6,079 nucleotides of DNA. Source: Verrucomicrobiota bacterium. Lineage in GTDB: Bacteria > Verrucomicrobiota > Verrucomicrobiia > Limisphaerales > JADLHS01. The DNA lies in contig SCTL01000745.1 in NCBI GenBank assembly GCA_004297495.1, positions 1 through 6,079 on the forward strand. The letters are read 5' to 3'. A model generated the notes under the pieces. It searched no databases and was not told where the DNA came from. It worked only from the letters and a program-made list of their open reading frames with translations. Both the position numbers and the translations under genes were made by a program. Shown here in pieces: positions 1 through 5,891 of this stretch; within the stretch, counting starts at the first letter, position 1; each line of letters begins with the position of its first letter.

Positions 1-1658
1 CGCGCTTCCTCGTGCCGGTCCAATTTGTCCAGGCACATGCCAGTGTACAGATGGTTGTAACCGTCATAGGGATTGAGCGCCTTGCCCTTGGCGTACCAAC
101 TGATTGCGTTGGTCGCCATCTCCGCATAATCATCGTCGCCTTCAAAACATTTGAGGCGGTAGGTTTCGCCAACCGCCTGCGTGGTCTCGAAGTTTTTTGG
201 CTCGATCTCGTAAGCTTTCAGCAACAGTTCGCGCTGTTCTGGCGAACCGTACGAAACCGTCTCGGCGCGATCCAGCCAGACAAATTCCCGTCCGAGCCGC
301 ACGCCTTGCACGCAGAAGAGCGCGATCAACGCAAGCATCGTCAGGCACATCAGCGCGCGCGCCACCGTGCCCGGTCGCAACCAGTAACTTCCACTCGCGT
401 GCCGCAGTTGACTGGCTAGCAACGCCATCAAAGCCGTCGCCACAATCGCGTTGGCGGGAATTCGCATGTTGAAATCCACCGTCGAGTGGATGAGCAAGGC
501 AAACAAACCGAACGCCGCACCCAGATAGAATGCGAACTTGTCGCTCTCGCCGCGGCCGAACGCCGTTTCCGCGCGGCGCACGTGCGGCCAGGTTTTCAAT
601 GCACCCGCCAGCAACACCAGGAGCGCCGCCCCCGTGAGCGCGCCGCCCACCGTGCCCCAGTCCGAGAGAATGTTGAGATACTCGTTGTGCGCACGATCCG
701 CGCGAAGCTGGACTTCGATCGGGCGATACTCGCGCCAGCGGTAGTCGTAATGGCCCGGCCCCACGCCCCACCAGAAATGATCCTGCCACATGCGCGCGGT
801 GGATTGCCAGATCACGTAACGCACATCCAAATCCACGTGGCCCGAGGAAACGGTTTGCCGCCAGCGCGCCTTGAAGAATTCCGACCTGGTCACGAAGAAA
901 GTGCTCCCGGCAATCAGGATCACCATCGCCACCATGCCCGGCGCGCGGTAGTTCCGGTGCAGCGACATCACCGCGAACAACGCCAGCAATGCCAGCGTTG
1001 CCGCCACCCAGCTTCCGCGCGAAATTGTCACGCCAATGCCCGCCACCATCACCAGCGCTGCGTAGATGAGCACGATTTTCGGCACGATCTTCAATCGCCC
1101 GACCAGCGCGTAGCTCAACGCCAGCGGCAGCAACATTTCCAGAAAGCCGCCCAGGTGATTGGGGCAGATGTAAGTCCCGCTGGCCCGGCCCTTGTAGAGC
1201 GAGATGAAATTCCACACGCGATCCGAGCCGGTGATGAATTGGTAGAGTGCGTAACACGAAATCAACATCGCCAGACCCACCATCGTGAAGGTGACGATGC
1301 GCAAGGATTCCTGGCGATGCAGATTGTTGAGGATGGCGAAGAACAGCGAGGTGTAAACCAGCACGCGCAGCAACTCGAGCCGCCCGGGATATTCCAAGTC
1401 ACAGGCCGCGTAGCGCGCGACGGCGTAAGCGGCGAACGCCAGCACCGCCCAGCAAAACGGCGGGCACAACAGTTTTGGATTTTCCGCCGCCCACAATCGC
1501 ACGCCCCACAGCGCCAGCACGCCGCTCGTCAGCGCCAGCACGATGCTGAAATCAATCGCCCGCACCGCGCCCGTGGCCAGCGGCGCAAAAATCATGATCG
1601 CGAGCACCAACCCGAGAATCCCCCGCTCGCACCAGCTTTCGAGACGTTCACGATCCAT
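1..1658 (-). CDS. O-antigen ligase/polymerase family membrane protein with C-terminal TPR-like region (partial, 3' end beyond window)
   Basis: I translated the minus strand from ATG at 1658 and found 552 open codons with no stop before the window edge, so the C-terminus is missing. The protein is polytopic: hydrophobic segments recur from residue ~13 to ~455. It carries marks of the Wzy_C/WaaL (O-antigen ligase) family: TYICPNHLGG (~162-171), TISRGSW (211-217), WWGVGPGHYDYR (297-308) and the loop motif DRAHNEYLN (321-329), whose His is typical of these lipid-linked glycan ligases/polymerases. HSTVDFNMRIPANA (391-404) is also typical. From ~465 on the chain is soluble and helical with TPR-like spacing (AYEIEPKNFETTQAVGETYR; WYAKGKALNPYDGYNHLYTG). 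The likely role is polymerising or transferring an undecaprenyl-linked glycan at the periplasmic face of the inner membrane. The family does not separate ligase from Wzy polymerase by sequence alone. The start is supported by a very strong Shine-Dalgarno site. It is probably co-transcribed with the small gene upstream, 50 bp away. Confidence 0.88.
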   Translation of the reverse strand, partial: MDRERLESWCERGILGLVLAIMIFAPLATGAVRAIDFSIVLALTSGVLALWGVRLWAAENPKLLCPPFCWAVLAFAAYAVARYAACDLEYPGRLELLRVLVYTSLFFAILNNLHRQESLRIVTFTMVGLAMLISCYALYQFITGSDRVWNFISLYKGRASGTYICPNHLGGFLEMLLPLALSYALVGRLKIVPKIVLIYAALVMVAGIGVTISRGSWVAATLALLALFAVMSLHRNYRAPGMVAMVILIAGSTFFVTRSEFFKARWRQTVSSGHVDLDVRYVIWQSTARMWQDHFWWGVGPGHYDYRWREYRPIEVQLRADRAHNEYLNILSDWGTVGGALTGAALLVLLAGALKTWPHVRRAETAFGRGESDKFAFYLGAAFGLFALLIHSTVDFNMRIPANAIVATALMALLASQLRHASGSYWLRPGTVARALMCLTMLALIALFCVQGVRLGREFVWLDRAETVSYGSPEQRELLLKAYEIEPKNFETTQAVGETYRLKCFEGDDDYAEMATNAISWYAKGKALNPYDGYNHLYTGMCLDKLDRHEEA

Positions 1659-1661
1659 GAA

Positions 1662-1672
1662 GATCACCTCCC
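1662..1672 (-). promoter_or_regulatory. Near-perfect Shine-Dalgarno site of the ligase-family gene
   Basis: Read on the minus strand, GGGAGGTGATC lies just before ATG 1658. GGAGGTGATC matches ten consecutive bases of the complement of the usual 16S rRNA 3' end, with 8 bases between GGAGG and the ATG. This fixes the start at 1658 and argues against the in-frame GTG at 1667, which lies inside the site. Confidence 0.75.
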
Positions 1673-1708
1673 GGCTCACGCCCGTAACCACGCAACGTTC
1701 TCATCGCC

Positions 1709-1867
1709 TCAGAACAAACTATAAATGAACGGGGCCAGCGCCGAGCCTTTGGCAAAAACCAGCAGCGCCCCGAGCAGCAGCAGGAAAAGGACGATCGGCG
1801 CGATCCACCATTTCTTCTGCTCGCGCAGGAAGGCGAGGAACTCGCGGATGATTGAGAATTTGCTCAC
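1709..1867 (-). CDS. DUF5989-like small single-helix membrane protein
   Basis: From GTG 1867 this gives 52 residues: an amphipathic start (SKFSIIREFLAFLREQKKWW), one hydrophobic helix (IAPIVLFLLLLGALLVFA) and the ending KGSALAPFIYSLF. This matches my recollection of the DUF5989 family, which is about 50 aa, has an xREFLxFLRExKKWW front and ends APFIYxLF. Such genes often sit in exopolysaccharide or lipid-glycan clusters next to SxtJ-like and carbamoyltransferase genes. The molecular role is unknown; a small partner of the neighbouring membrane glycan machinery is an inference. The start is uncertain. In-frame GTG 1927 (72 aa) and ATG 1921 (70 aa) add a polar, Ala-rich lead unlike the family, but GTG 1867 lacks a clear ribosome binding site. 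It is the first gene of the minus-strand unit, 50 bp before the ligase-family gene. Confidence 0.72.
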   Translation of the reverse strand: MSKFSIIREFLAFLREQKKWWIAPIVLFLLLLGALLVFAKGSALAPFIYSLF

Positions 1868-2015
1868 GGCCAATTTTTCAGGGGCAGCATGAACCCGGGC
1901 GGCGGCGTGCGTAAAGCTCATTTCCACGCCCGATCACCGTGATTTCGCTCGCGGTCTCGATGGATTCGACGGATCGGCCGGCGAAACCGGATTCGGTGGC
2001 GCGGTCAGCTTTTTT

Positions 2016-2044
2016 TTGCGATACTGAAAAAAATCTTTTACATT
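2016..2044 (+). promoter_or_regulatory. Candidate sigma70-type promoter for the tol-pal operon
   Basis: TTGCGA (2016-2021, 4/6 to TTGACA) and TACATT (2039-2044, 4/6 to TATAAT) are separated by exactly 17 bases. They lie in the A/T-rich core, with a T-run just upstream that could act as an UP-like element. Transcription would begin near 2051 and leave a leader of roughly 95 bases before tolQ. The call rests on consensus matching by eye only. Confidence 0.38.
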
Positions 2045-2063
2045 TTGTGAACACGCCTGTAAA
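2035..2063 (-). promoter_or_regulatory. Candidate divergent promoter for the DUF5989/ligase genes
   Basis: On the minus strand TTTACA (2063-2058, 5/6 to TTGACA) is followed after 17 bases by TAAAAG (2040-2035, 4/6 to TATAAT). Its -10 overlaps the -10 of the candidate plus-strand promoter, so RNA polymerase could not occupy both at once. Start of transcription would be near 2028. This is a visual consensus match. Confidence 0.38.
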
Positions 2064-2064
2064 A
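2036..2064. repeat. Nearly concentric dyad in the divergent promoter region (operator candidate)
   Basis: TTTTACA (2036-2042) and TGTAAAA (2058-2064) are exact reverse complements. They are centred about 22 bp apart, two helical turns, and enclose GTG-AA-CAC (2047-2054) on almost the same centre (~2050). The dyad covers the -10 of the plus-strand promoter candidate and both elements of the minus-strand candidate, which suits a dimeric regulator controlling both operons. It may also simply result from two overlapping promoters in A/T-rich DNA. Confidence 0.4.
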
Positions 2065-2144
2065 CCTACGTCGAACAGTGTGCGAGTGCGCTGCTTCTTG
2101 GACGCTAATTCGGTTCCTCACGACCAAGTTGGAAATTTTCGTTC

Positions 2145-2879
2145 ATGAATGAATTGTGCTTTTTAGCTGTCGTGGGGACCGCTTCTGACAAGTCGGAACT
2201 CCTTTACGTGTGGGGACAGGCCCGGCCCGAGGCCAAGATCATCATCATCTTTTTGATGTTCTTCTCGATCACGGCCTGGACCGTCATGGCGTACAAAGCC
2301 GTCCAGATGCGGCGCGCCAAGAAACTCAACCAGTTCTTCACCGGCGAATTCAAAACGCAAAAGGGCGTGCTCGACATGTTCGACCGCCGCATCCAGGCGG
2401 ATGGCTGCCCGCTCTTCGCGGTTTATCAAGCCGGCAGTGTGGAACTGGACGCGCGGTTGAAATCCGCCACCGGCGAGGCGCGCAAGAAAAGCGTCTCGAT
2501 CAAGGCGATGGAACACGTGAAGCGGCTCATGGAAAACGCCGTGGCGCAGGAATCGTTGAAACTGGAGGGTGGGCTGATCATCCTGGCGATCGCGGTGAGC
2601 GGCGGGCCGTTCCTGGGATTGCTCGGCACGGTCTGGGGCGTGATGAGTACTTTCGCCGGCATCGCGAATTCTCCATCAGGCACAGCGTCGCTGGCGGTCA
2701 TGGCGCCGGGCGTTTCCGCCGCGCTCATCACTACGGTGGCCGGCTTGCTCGTGGCGATCCCCTCGATGTTCGGTTACAACTGGCTCGTCCACAACCTGCG
2801 CGTGTTGACGGTCGAGCTGGACAACTTTGCGCAGGAACTGGTCTCGAAGATGGAAACGGAATATTTGCCCGAGGAATGA
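2145..2879 (+). CDS. tolQ: TolQ: MotA/TolQ/ExbB-family proton channel subunit
   Basis: 244 aa, close to the usual ~230 of TolQ. It is the stator-like inner-membrane subunit that, with TolR, uses the proton gradient to energise the Tol-Pal machine. Three membrane helices are visible: ~30-52 (KIIIIFLMFFSITAWTVMAY), ~142-170 (with the family signature GLLGTVWGVMSTF, 158-170) and ~183-208 (MAPGVSAALITTVAGLLVAI). A charged cytoplasmic domain of about 90 residues lies between helices 1 and 2. The pore threonines of the family appear as T162 and T197. The position of the conserved TM3 glutamate (ExbB E176) is Ala192 here. ExbB and TolQ are not separable by sequence alone; the tolB and pal neighbours decide. 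The ATG has only a weak site upstream (GGA at 2131-2133, 11 bases away). The stop overlaps the tolR start (ATGA). Confidence 0.93.
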   Translation: MNELCFLAVVGTASDKSELLYVWGQARPEAKIIIIFLMFFSITAWTVMAYKAVQMRRAKKLNQFFTGEFKTQKGVLDMFDRRIQADGCPLFAVYQAGSVELDARLKSATGEARKKSVSIKAMEHVKRLMENAVAQESLKLEGGLIILAIAVSGGPFLGLLGTVWGVMSTFAGIANSPSGTASLAVMAPGVSAALITTVAGLLVAIPSMFGYNWLVHNLRVLTVELDNFAQELVSKMETEYLPEE

Positions 2880-3298
2880 GACGCTTCTCCCAACGCAGTC
2901 ATCTGGTGACGCTGAGCGAGATCAACATCACGCCGCTGCTCGATCTGGCGTTTGTGCTGTTGATCATTTTCATCATCACCACGCCGCTGCTGGAGAAGGG
3001 ACTGCCGCTGCATCTGCCCAAAGCCGGCGCGCAAGCGGACAAGCCGCTCGACAAAAAAGATATTCGCACTGTCGAGATTGATCCGCGCGGCGCTTACTGG
3101 ATGAACAAACGCGCGATCAAGCTGGACCAGCTCGTCGCGCAACTCGCGCAGGATTTCAAATTCAACGCGAACCTCGTGATCTACGTGCGCGCCGATGAGA
3201 ACAGTAAGATGAAGGATTTTGTGTCGCTCACGGACGCGTGCCAGAAGAACGGCATCACGCGTTACTCCATCCGCACCGAACCGCCGGGAGGCCGATGA
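2876..3298 (+). CDS. tolR: TolR: ExbD/TolR-family proton-channel partner
   Basis: 140 aa, the normal ExbD/TolR length (~140). It has a short cytoplasmic lead, one membrane helix (~21-38) and a periplasmic domain. The key motif is EINITPLLDLAFVLLIIF. Its Asp23 is the proton-carrying residue and sits at the same number as Asp23 of E. coli TolR. The periplasmic part has the usual ExbD fold pattern: VEIDPRGAYWMNKRAIKLDQL, then NLVIYVRADENSKMKDFVSL and ACQKNGITRYSIRTE at the end. The start is ATG 2876 within the tolQ stop (ATGA). The same frame stays open back to 2210, but that stretch is the shadow of tolQ. The TolR helix is expected to insert in the TolQ ring and contact the TonB/TolA-like protein encoded next. 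Translation is probably coupled to tolQ. Confidence 0.93.
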   Translation: MRRFSQRSHLVTLSEINITPLLDLAFVLLIIFIITTPLLEKGLPLHLPKAGAQADKPLDKKDIRTVEIDPRGAYWMNKRAIKLDQLVAQLAQDFKFNANLVIYVRADENSKMKDFVSLTDACQKNGITRYSIRTEPPGGR

Positions 3299-4119
3299 AC
3301 CAACGCCTGCAAAAAAAATGTCTGATCGCCTCGGCGGGATTTCACCTGCTGTTGCTGGTGATTCTGTTCGTCGGGCCGGCGTTTTTGTCGTCGAACGACA
3401 AGGCGGAGGATTTACAGGTGTTGACCGTCATCCCGTCCTTGGCCGTTGAAGGTAATGTGAACGGCGGCGGGAATCCACATGCCGCACCGCCAACGCCCGC
3501 ACCCAGAAATCCGCCGCAAACTCCACAGCCCGCGCCCAGGATTCCGGAGCCGGAGCCGGAGCAAGCAGTCAAGCCGCCGAAGCCGGAGCCGGATGATGTT
3601 CCCGCCCCCGGCAACAAGCCGAAGAAACCGCAGATCAGTCTGGTCGAGAAAGTGCGGAAGCCGAGCAACGCGACCAATCGGAACACGACCAGCAGGTCTT
3701 CGTCGTCGAGCGAGAGCGATTCCACCGCGCGCCATGCTTTCAACAGTTCGCTCAATAATCTGCGGGCCAACCTTTCTCCCGGCACGGTGGTGGACACCAA
3801 TCCCGGACCCGGCGGCGGCGGGCCGGCTTACGCAGGCTACAAGCAGATCATCGGCAGTATTTATTATCAGGCCTGGGTGGTCCCGGAAGAATCTGACGCG
3901 AACACCGCCACCGCCGTCGTCAGCGTGACCATCAGTCGCGACGGAACGATTGTGTCAGCCAAGATCACGCGCTCGTCGGGCAACGCTGCTGTGGATCGCA
4001 CCGTGCAGGCGGCGCTGGATCGCGTGCCGTCCGTTCCGCCGTTTCCAGAAGGCGCGAAGGAAGAGCGCCGGACCTTCACCATCAATTTTAATCTCAAAGC
4101 CAGACAAGCACTCGGATGA
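3295..4119 (+). CDS. TolA-position protein with TonB architecture (TonB family, C-terminal TonB domain)
   Basis: 274 aa from ATG 3295, which overlaps the tolR stop (ATGA) and has GGGAGG a few bases upstream. An in-frame GTG at 3238 lies inside tolR and is rejected. Layout: cytoplasmic lead; one membrane anchor (~10-31) with the SxxxH motif of TonB and TolA (Ser13, His17), which docks on the TolQR/ExbBD motor; a Pro-rich stretch ~61-113 (PPTPAP, EPEPEQ, KPPKPEPD); a Ser/Thr/Asn-rich stretch 123-145; a Gly-rich turn (PGPGGGG, 170-176); and a TonB_C-like domain ~179-270 with IIGSIYYQAWVVP and SRDGTIVSAKITRSSG...AVDRTVQAALDRVPSVPPFPEG. It should transmit motor movement across the periplasm to TolB/Pal. 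True TolA has a long Ala/Lys/Glu helix, absent here, so either a TolA-acting TonB-like protein or a dual-role energy transducer is possible. Confidence 0.87.
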   Translation: MNQRLQKKCLIASAGFHLLLLVILFVGPAFLSSNDKAEDLQVLTVIPSLAVEGNVNGGGNPHAAPPTPAPRNPPQTPQPAPRIPEPEPEQAVKPPKPEPDDVPAPGNKPKKPQISLVEKVRKPSNATNRNTTSRSSSSSESDSTARHAFNSSLNNLRANLSPGTVVDTNPGPGGGGPAYAGYKQIIGSIYYQAWVVPEESDANTATAVVSVTISRDGTIVSAKITRSSGNAAVDRTVQAALDRVPSVPPFPEGAKEERRTFTINFNLKARQALG

Positions 4120-5285
4120 AACAATTAAACAAAATTTTTCTTTTGGCTAGTTTCGCACTCGTAATGTTCGCTTTCACTTCGCGCGCCGATGAGGCCATTG
4201 ACGTGAACAAGGATTTGGTGCCGGGAATGGCCAAGCCCATTCCCGTCAACCTCTCCGGCTTTTCCGGCGAGGCGCTGGAAGTCATCCAGTTTGATCTTTA
4301 CGTGCAAGGCTTCAGTTTCACCACGGCGGATGAGGCGCAATATCTTTTAAGCGGCAGCGCCAATGGCAATCTCACTGGCCGCGCGTCCGACCGGTTCAAC
4401 AAAGCGATGCTCGTAAACACCTCTTACAACTCCGGCTCGTTGCGGCGGCAGGCGCACTGGTTTGTTGACGATTTCCTGAAAGCCATCGGGCGCAAAGGCC
4501 TCGGGCAATCCAAGATTGCCTTCAAGTCCGCCAAAGGTGAGCGCGGCGAGATTTACGTGGCGGACTTCGACGGCGGCGGTGCGAAACCCGTCACGGCGGA
4601 CAACGCCATCGTGGCCGCGCCGAGTTTTGTGCCGGGCCGGCTGGCGCTGTATTACACGACTTACAAGAACGGCAATCCGGACATCTGGTTTCACGACCTG
4701 ACCAGCGGCGCGCGCAATCCCGTCGCCACGTTTCCCGGCTCGAACATCAGCCCGGCGGTCTCGCCCGACGGCTCGAAGGTGGCGATGATTTTGAGCAAGT
4801 CCGGCGCGGTGGATTTGTATGTGGCGAATGCCAGCGGCAAGGAGCTGCGGCAGTTGACGCGCACGAAGGAGGATGATTCCTCGCCGTGCTGGTCGCCGGA
4901 CGGGCAATGGATTTGTTTCGCAACGAGAAGCAACGGACGACGCGTTTTGTGCAAAGTACCCGCGTCAGGGGGTTCAGTGCAGTCCATTGAAACCCGAGGC
5001 ATCTCCAATCCCTCCGAGCCGGACTGGTCGCCGGACGGCAAATGGATTGTGTTCACCGCGCAGATGGGCGGTTTTGAAGTCTGCGTCGTGCCAGCCACCG
5101 GCGGATCGGCCACGGTGTTGGTGAGCGGCGAGGATGCCTCGTGGTCGCCGAATTCGCGCACGGTGGTGTACGCGCGGCGCGGCGGCGGGCACTACACCCT
5201 CTCTTTGCTTGACGTGCCGACAAAACAAACGAAAGATATTTCCCGACTTTCGGGAAACAACTCACAACCCAGTTGGGCAAAATAG
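4116..5285 (+). CDS. tolB: TolB: periplasmic beta-propeller of the Tol-Pal system
   Basis: 389 aa (E. coli TolB ~430). A Sec signal peptide covers ~1-24 (KxxNK basic start, hydrophobic core LLASFALVMFAF, likely cut after SRA). The mature N-terminus (EAIDVNKDLVPGMAKPIPV) resembles the TolB segment that binds TolA. A short TolB N-terminal domain follows (~27-130), then a six-bladed propeller (~132-389). Its PD40 repeats are seen as SPDG-type turns: SPAVSPDG (212-219), SPCWSPDG (256-263), EPDWSPDG (301-308) and ASWSPN (341-346), plus APSFVPG (168-174) and a closing SQPSWAK at the C-terminus. The role is to bind Pal and relay TolA action at the outer membrane. ATG 4116 overlaps the preceding stop (ATGA) without a clear ribosome binding site, so translation is probably coupled. 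Four Cys (258, 267, 279, 323) in a periplasmic propeller are unusual. Confidence 0.92.
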   Translation: MKQLNKIFLLASFALVMFAFTSRADEAIDVNKDLVPGMAKPIPVNLSGFSGEALEVIQFDLYVQGFSFTTADEAQYLLSGSANGNLTGRASDRFNKAMLVNTSYNSGSLRRQAHWFVDDFLKAIGRKGLGQSKIAFKSAKGERGEIYVADFDGGGAKPVTADNAIVAAPSFVPGRLALYYTTYKNGNPDIWFHDLTSGARNPVATFPGSNISPAVSPDGSKVAMILSKSGAVDLYVANASGKELRQLTRTKEDDSSPCWSPDGQWICFATRSNGRRVLCKVPASGGSVQSIETRGISNPSEPDWSPDGKWIVFTAQMGGFEVCVVPATGGSATVLVSGEDASWSPNSRTVVYARRGGGHYTLSLLDVPTKQTKDISRLSGNNSQPSWAK

Positions 5286-5305
5286 CCCTCCCAAAAGGAT
5301 AGAAA

Positions 5306-5884
5306 ATGAAATCGAAATCACTGTCGTACCTGCTCGTGTTCGCCATGGCGCTCACAATCTCCGCTGTTGGCTGCCGAAAGAAACCTGTAAACACCACCAG
5401 ACTTCCTGGCGATCGCGTCGGCGTCGGCGGCGACAAGCCGGCTGACACTTCCGGCACGTACGATCCAAACACAGACCCTAATCGCGTAGGAACGCCCCTG
5501 CCAACCGACATTGATCCTGACAAGATGGAGCAGAACCGCGCCGAACTCGCGGCGAACACGGTTCATTTCGATTACGACAGCGCTGCTGTGAAATCCAGTG
5601 AGCGTGTGCATGTCGAGGCCGTGGCTTCGTTTATGAAGAGCACCGGCGGCGTGGCGCTGCTGGTCGAGGGCCACTGCGACGAGCGCGGCACGGAGGAATA
5701 CAATCGCGCGCTCGGCGAACGTCGCGCGCTGTCATTGCGCGAGGCGTTGATCGCCGCCGGCGCGGACGGCATGAAGATCGTCACGCGCACCTACGGCAAA
5801 GACCGCAAGGTGGATTTCGGCACCAGCGAAGCCGCGCACGCCAAGAACCGCCGGGGCGAGTTCGTGGTGTTGCGTCCGAAGTAA
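5306..5884 (+). CDS. pal: Pal: peptidoglycan-associated outer-membrane lipoprotein
   Basis: 192 aa. A lipoprotein signal peptide ends in SAVGC, so Cys23 is the lipid attachment site. Residue +2 is Arg, not Asp, consistent with sorting to the outer membrane. A Gly/Pro/Asp-rich tether (~24-80) leads to an OmpA-like peptidoglycan-binding domain (~84-190). Its core is VHFDYDSAAV (86-95), VEGHCDERGTEEYNRALGER (120-139) and the ending TYGKDRK...AHAKNRRGEFVVL. Asp125 and Arg140 match the pair that holds the diaminopimelate of peptidoglycan in OmpA-like domains. Pal anchors the outer membrane to the wall and is positioned by TolB. It starts 20 bp after the tolB stop with its own site, AAAAGGAT (GGA at 5297-5299, 6 bases before ATG), so it may be translated more strongly than the overlapping genes. 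The domain excludes a plain OmpA porin, since no beta-barrel is present. Confidence 0.95.
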   Translation: MKSKSLSYLLVFAMALTISAVGCRKKPVNTTRLPGDRVGVGGDKPADTSGTYDPNTDPNRVGTPLPTDIDPDKMEQNRAELAANTVHFDYDSAAVKSSERVHVEAVASFMKSTGGVALLVEGHCDERGTEEYNRALGERRALSLREALIAAGADGMKIVTRTYGKDRKVDFGTSEAAHAKNRRGEFVVLRPK

Positions 5885-5891
5885 TTTGGTA

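Larger units (their letters stand above)
1928..2144. other. Divergent intergenic control region (217 bp)
   Basis: This stretch separates the minus-strand glycan genes from the Tol-Pal operon. Its flanks are GC-rich like the genes, but about 2009-2064 is strikingly A/T-rich, with runs of T at 2010-2017 and A at 2027-2033. It holds candidate promoters in both directions and a dyad (listed separately). An 11-bp palindrome, ATCAC-C-GTGAT (1933-1943), lies just upstream of the minus-strand gene and could be chance. An open frame at 1939-2148 crosses the region but shows no family features and overlaps the tolQ start, so I do not call it a gene. Confidence 0.7.

Noticed and set aside
142..1257. Minus-strand 371-aa open frame
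   Set aside because: It is rich in Arg/Gly/Ala/His with no family motif. The overlapping minus-strand frame from 1658 gives a clear O-antigen ligase-family protein, so this is a shadow.
486..1724. Plus-strand 412-aa open frame
   Set aside because: Dominated by Arg, His, Gln and Ala with no hydrophobic core, and antisense to the ligase-family gene; a GC-driven shadow.
1933..1943. Palindrome ATCAC-C-GTGAT
   Set aside because: Short enough to arise by chance and without a second copy; noted in the intergenic entry only.
1939..2148. 69-aa open frame in the divergent region
   Set aside because: Spans the promoter-like A/T core and runs into the tolQ start; no recognisable features or ribosome binding site.
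2210..2875. N-terminal extension of the tolR frame, giving a 362-aa protein
   Set aside because: This part is the out-of-frame reading of tolQ. TolR begins at ATG 2876, at the normal family length and with Asp23 correctly placed.
3238..3294. GTG start for the TonB-like protein
   Set aside because: It lies inside tolR and adds residues that do not fit a TonB lead. ATG 3295 overlaps the tolR stop exactly as at the other junctions.
3541..3594. Short repeats (CCGGAG and similar) in the TonB-like gene
   Set aside because: They simply encode the EPEP/KPEP Pro-rich linker; low-complexity coding DNA, not a mobile or tandem repeat element.
4347..4907. Minus-strand 186-aa open frame inside tolB
   Set aside because: Antisense shadow with Arg/Ala/His-rich composition; tolB itself has clear signal peptide and propeller repeats.
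5053..5559. Minus-strand 168-aa open frame across the tolB/pal junction
   Set aside because: Antisense to two well-supported genes, with no domain or plausible start context.
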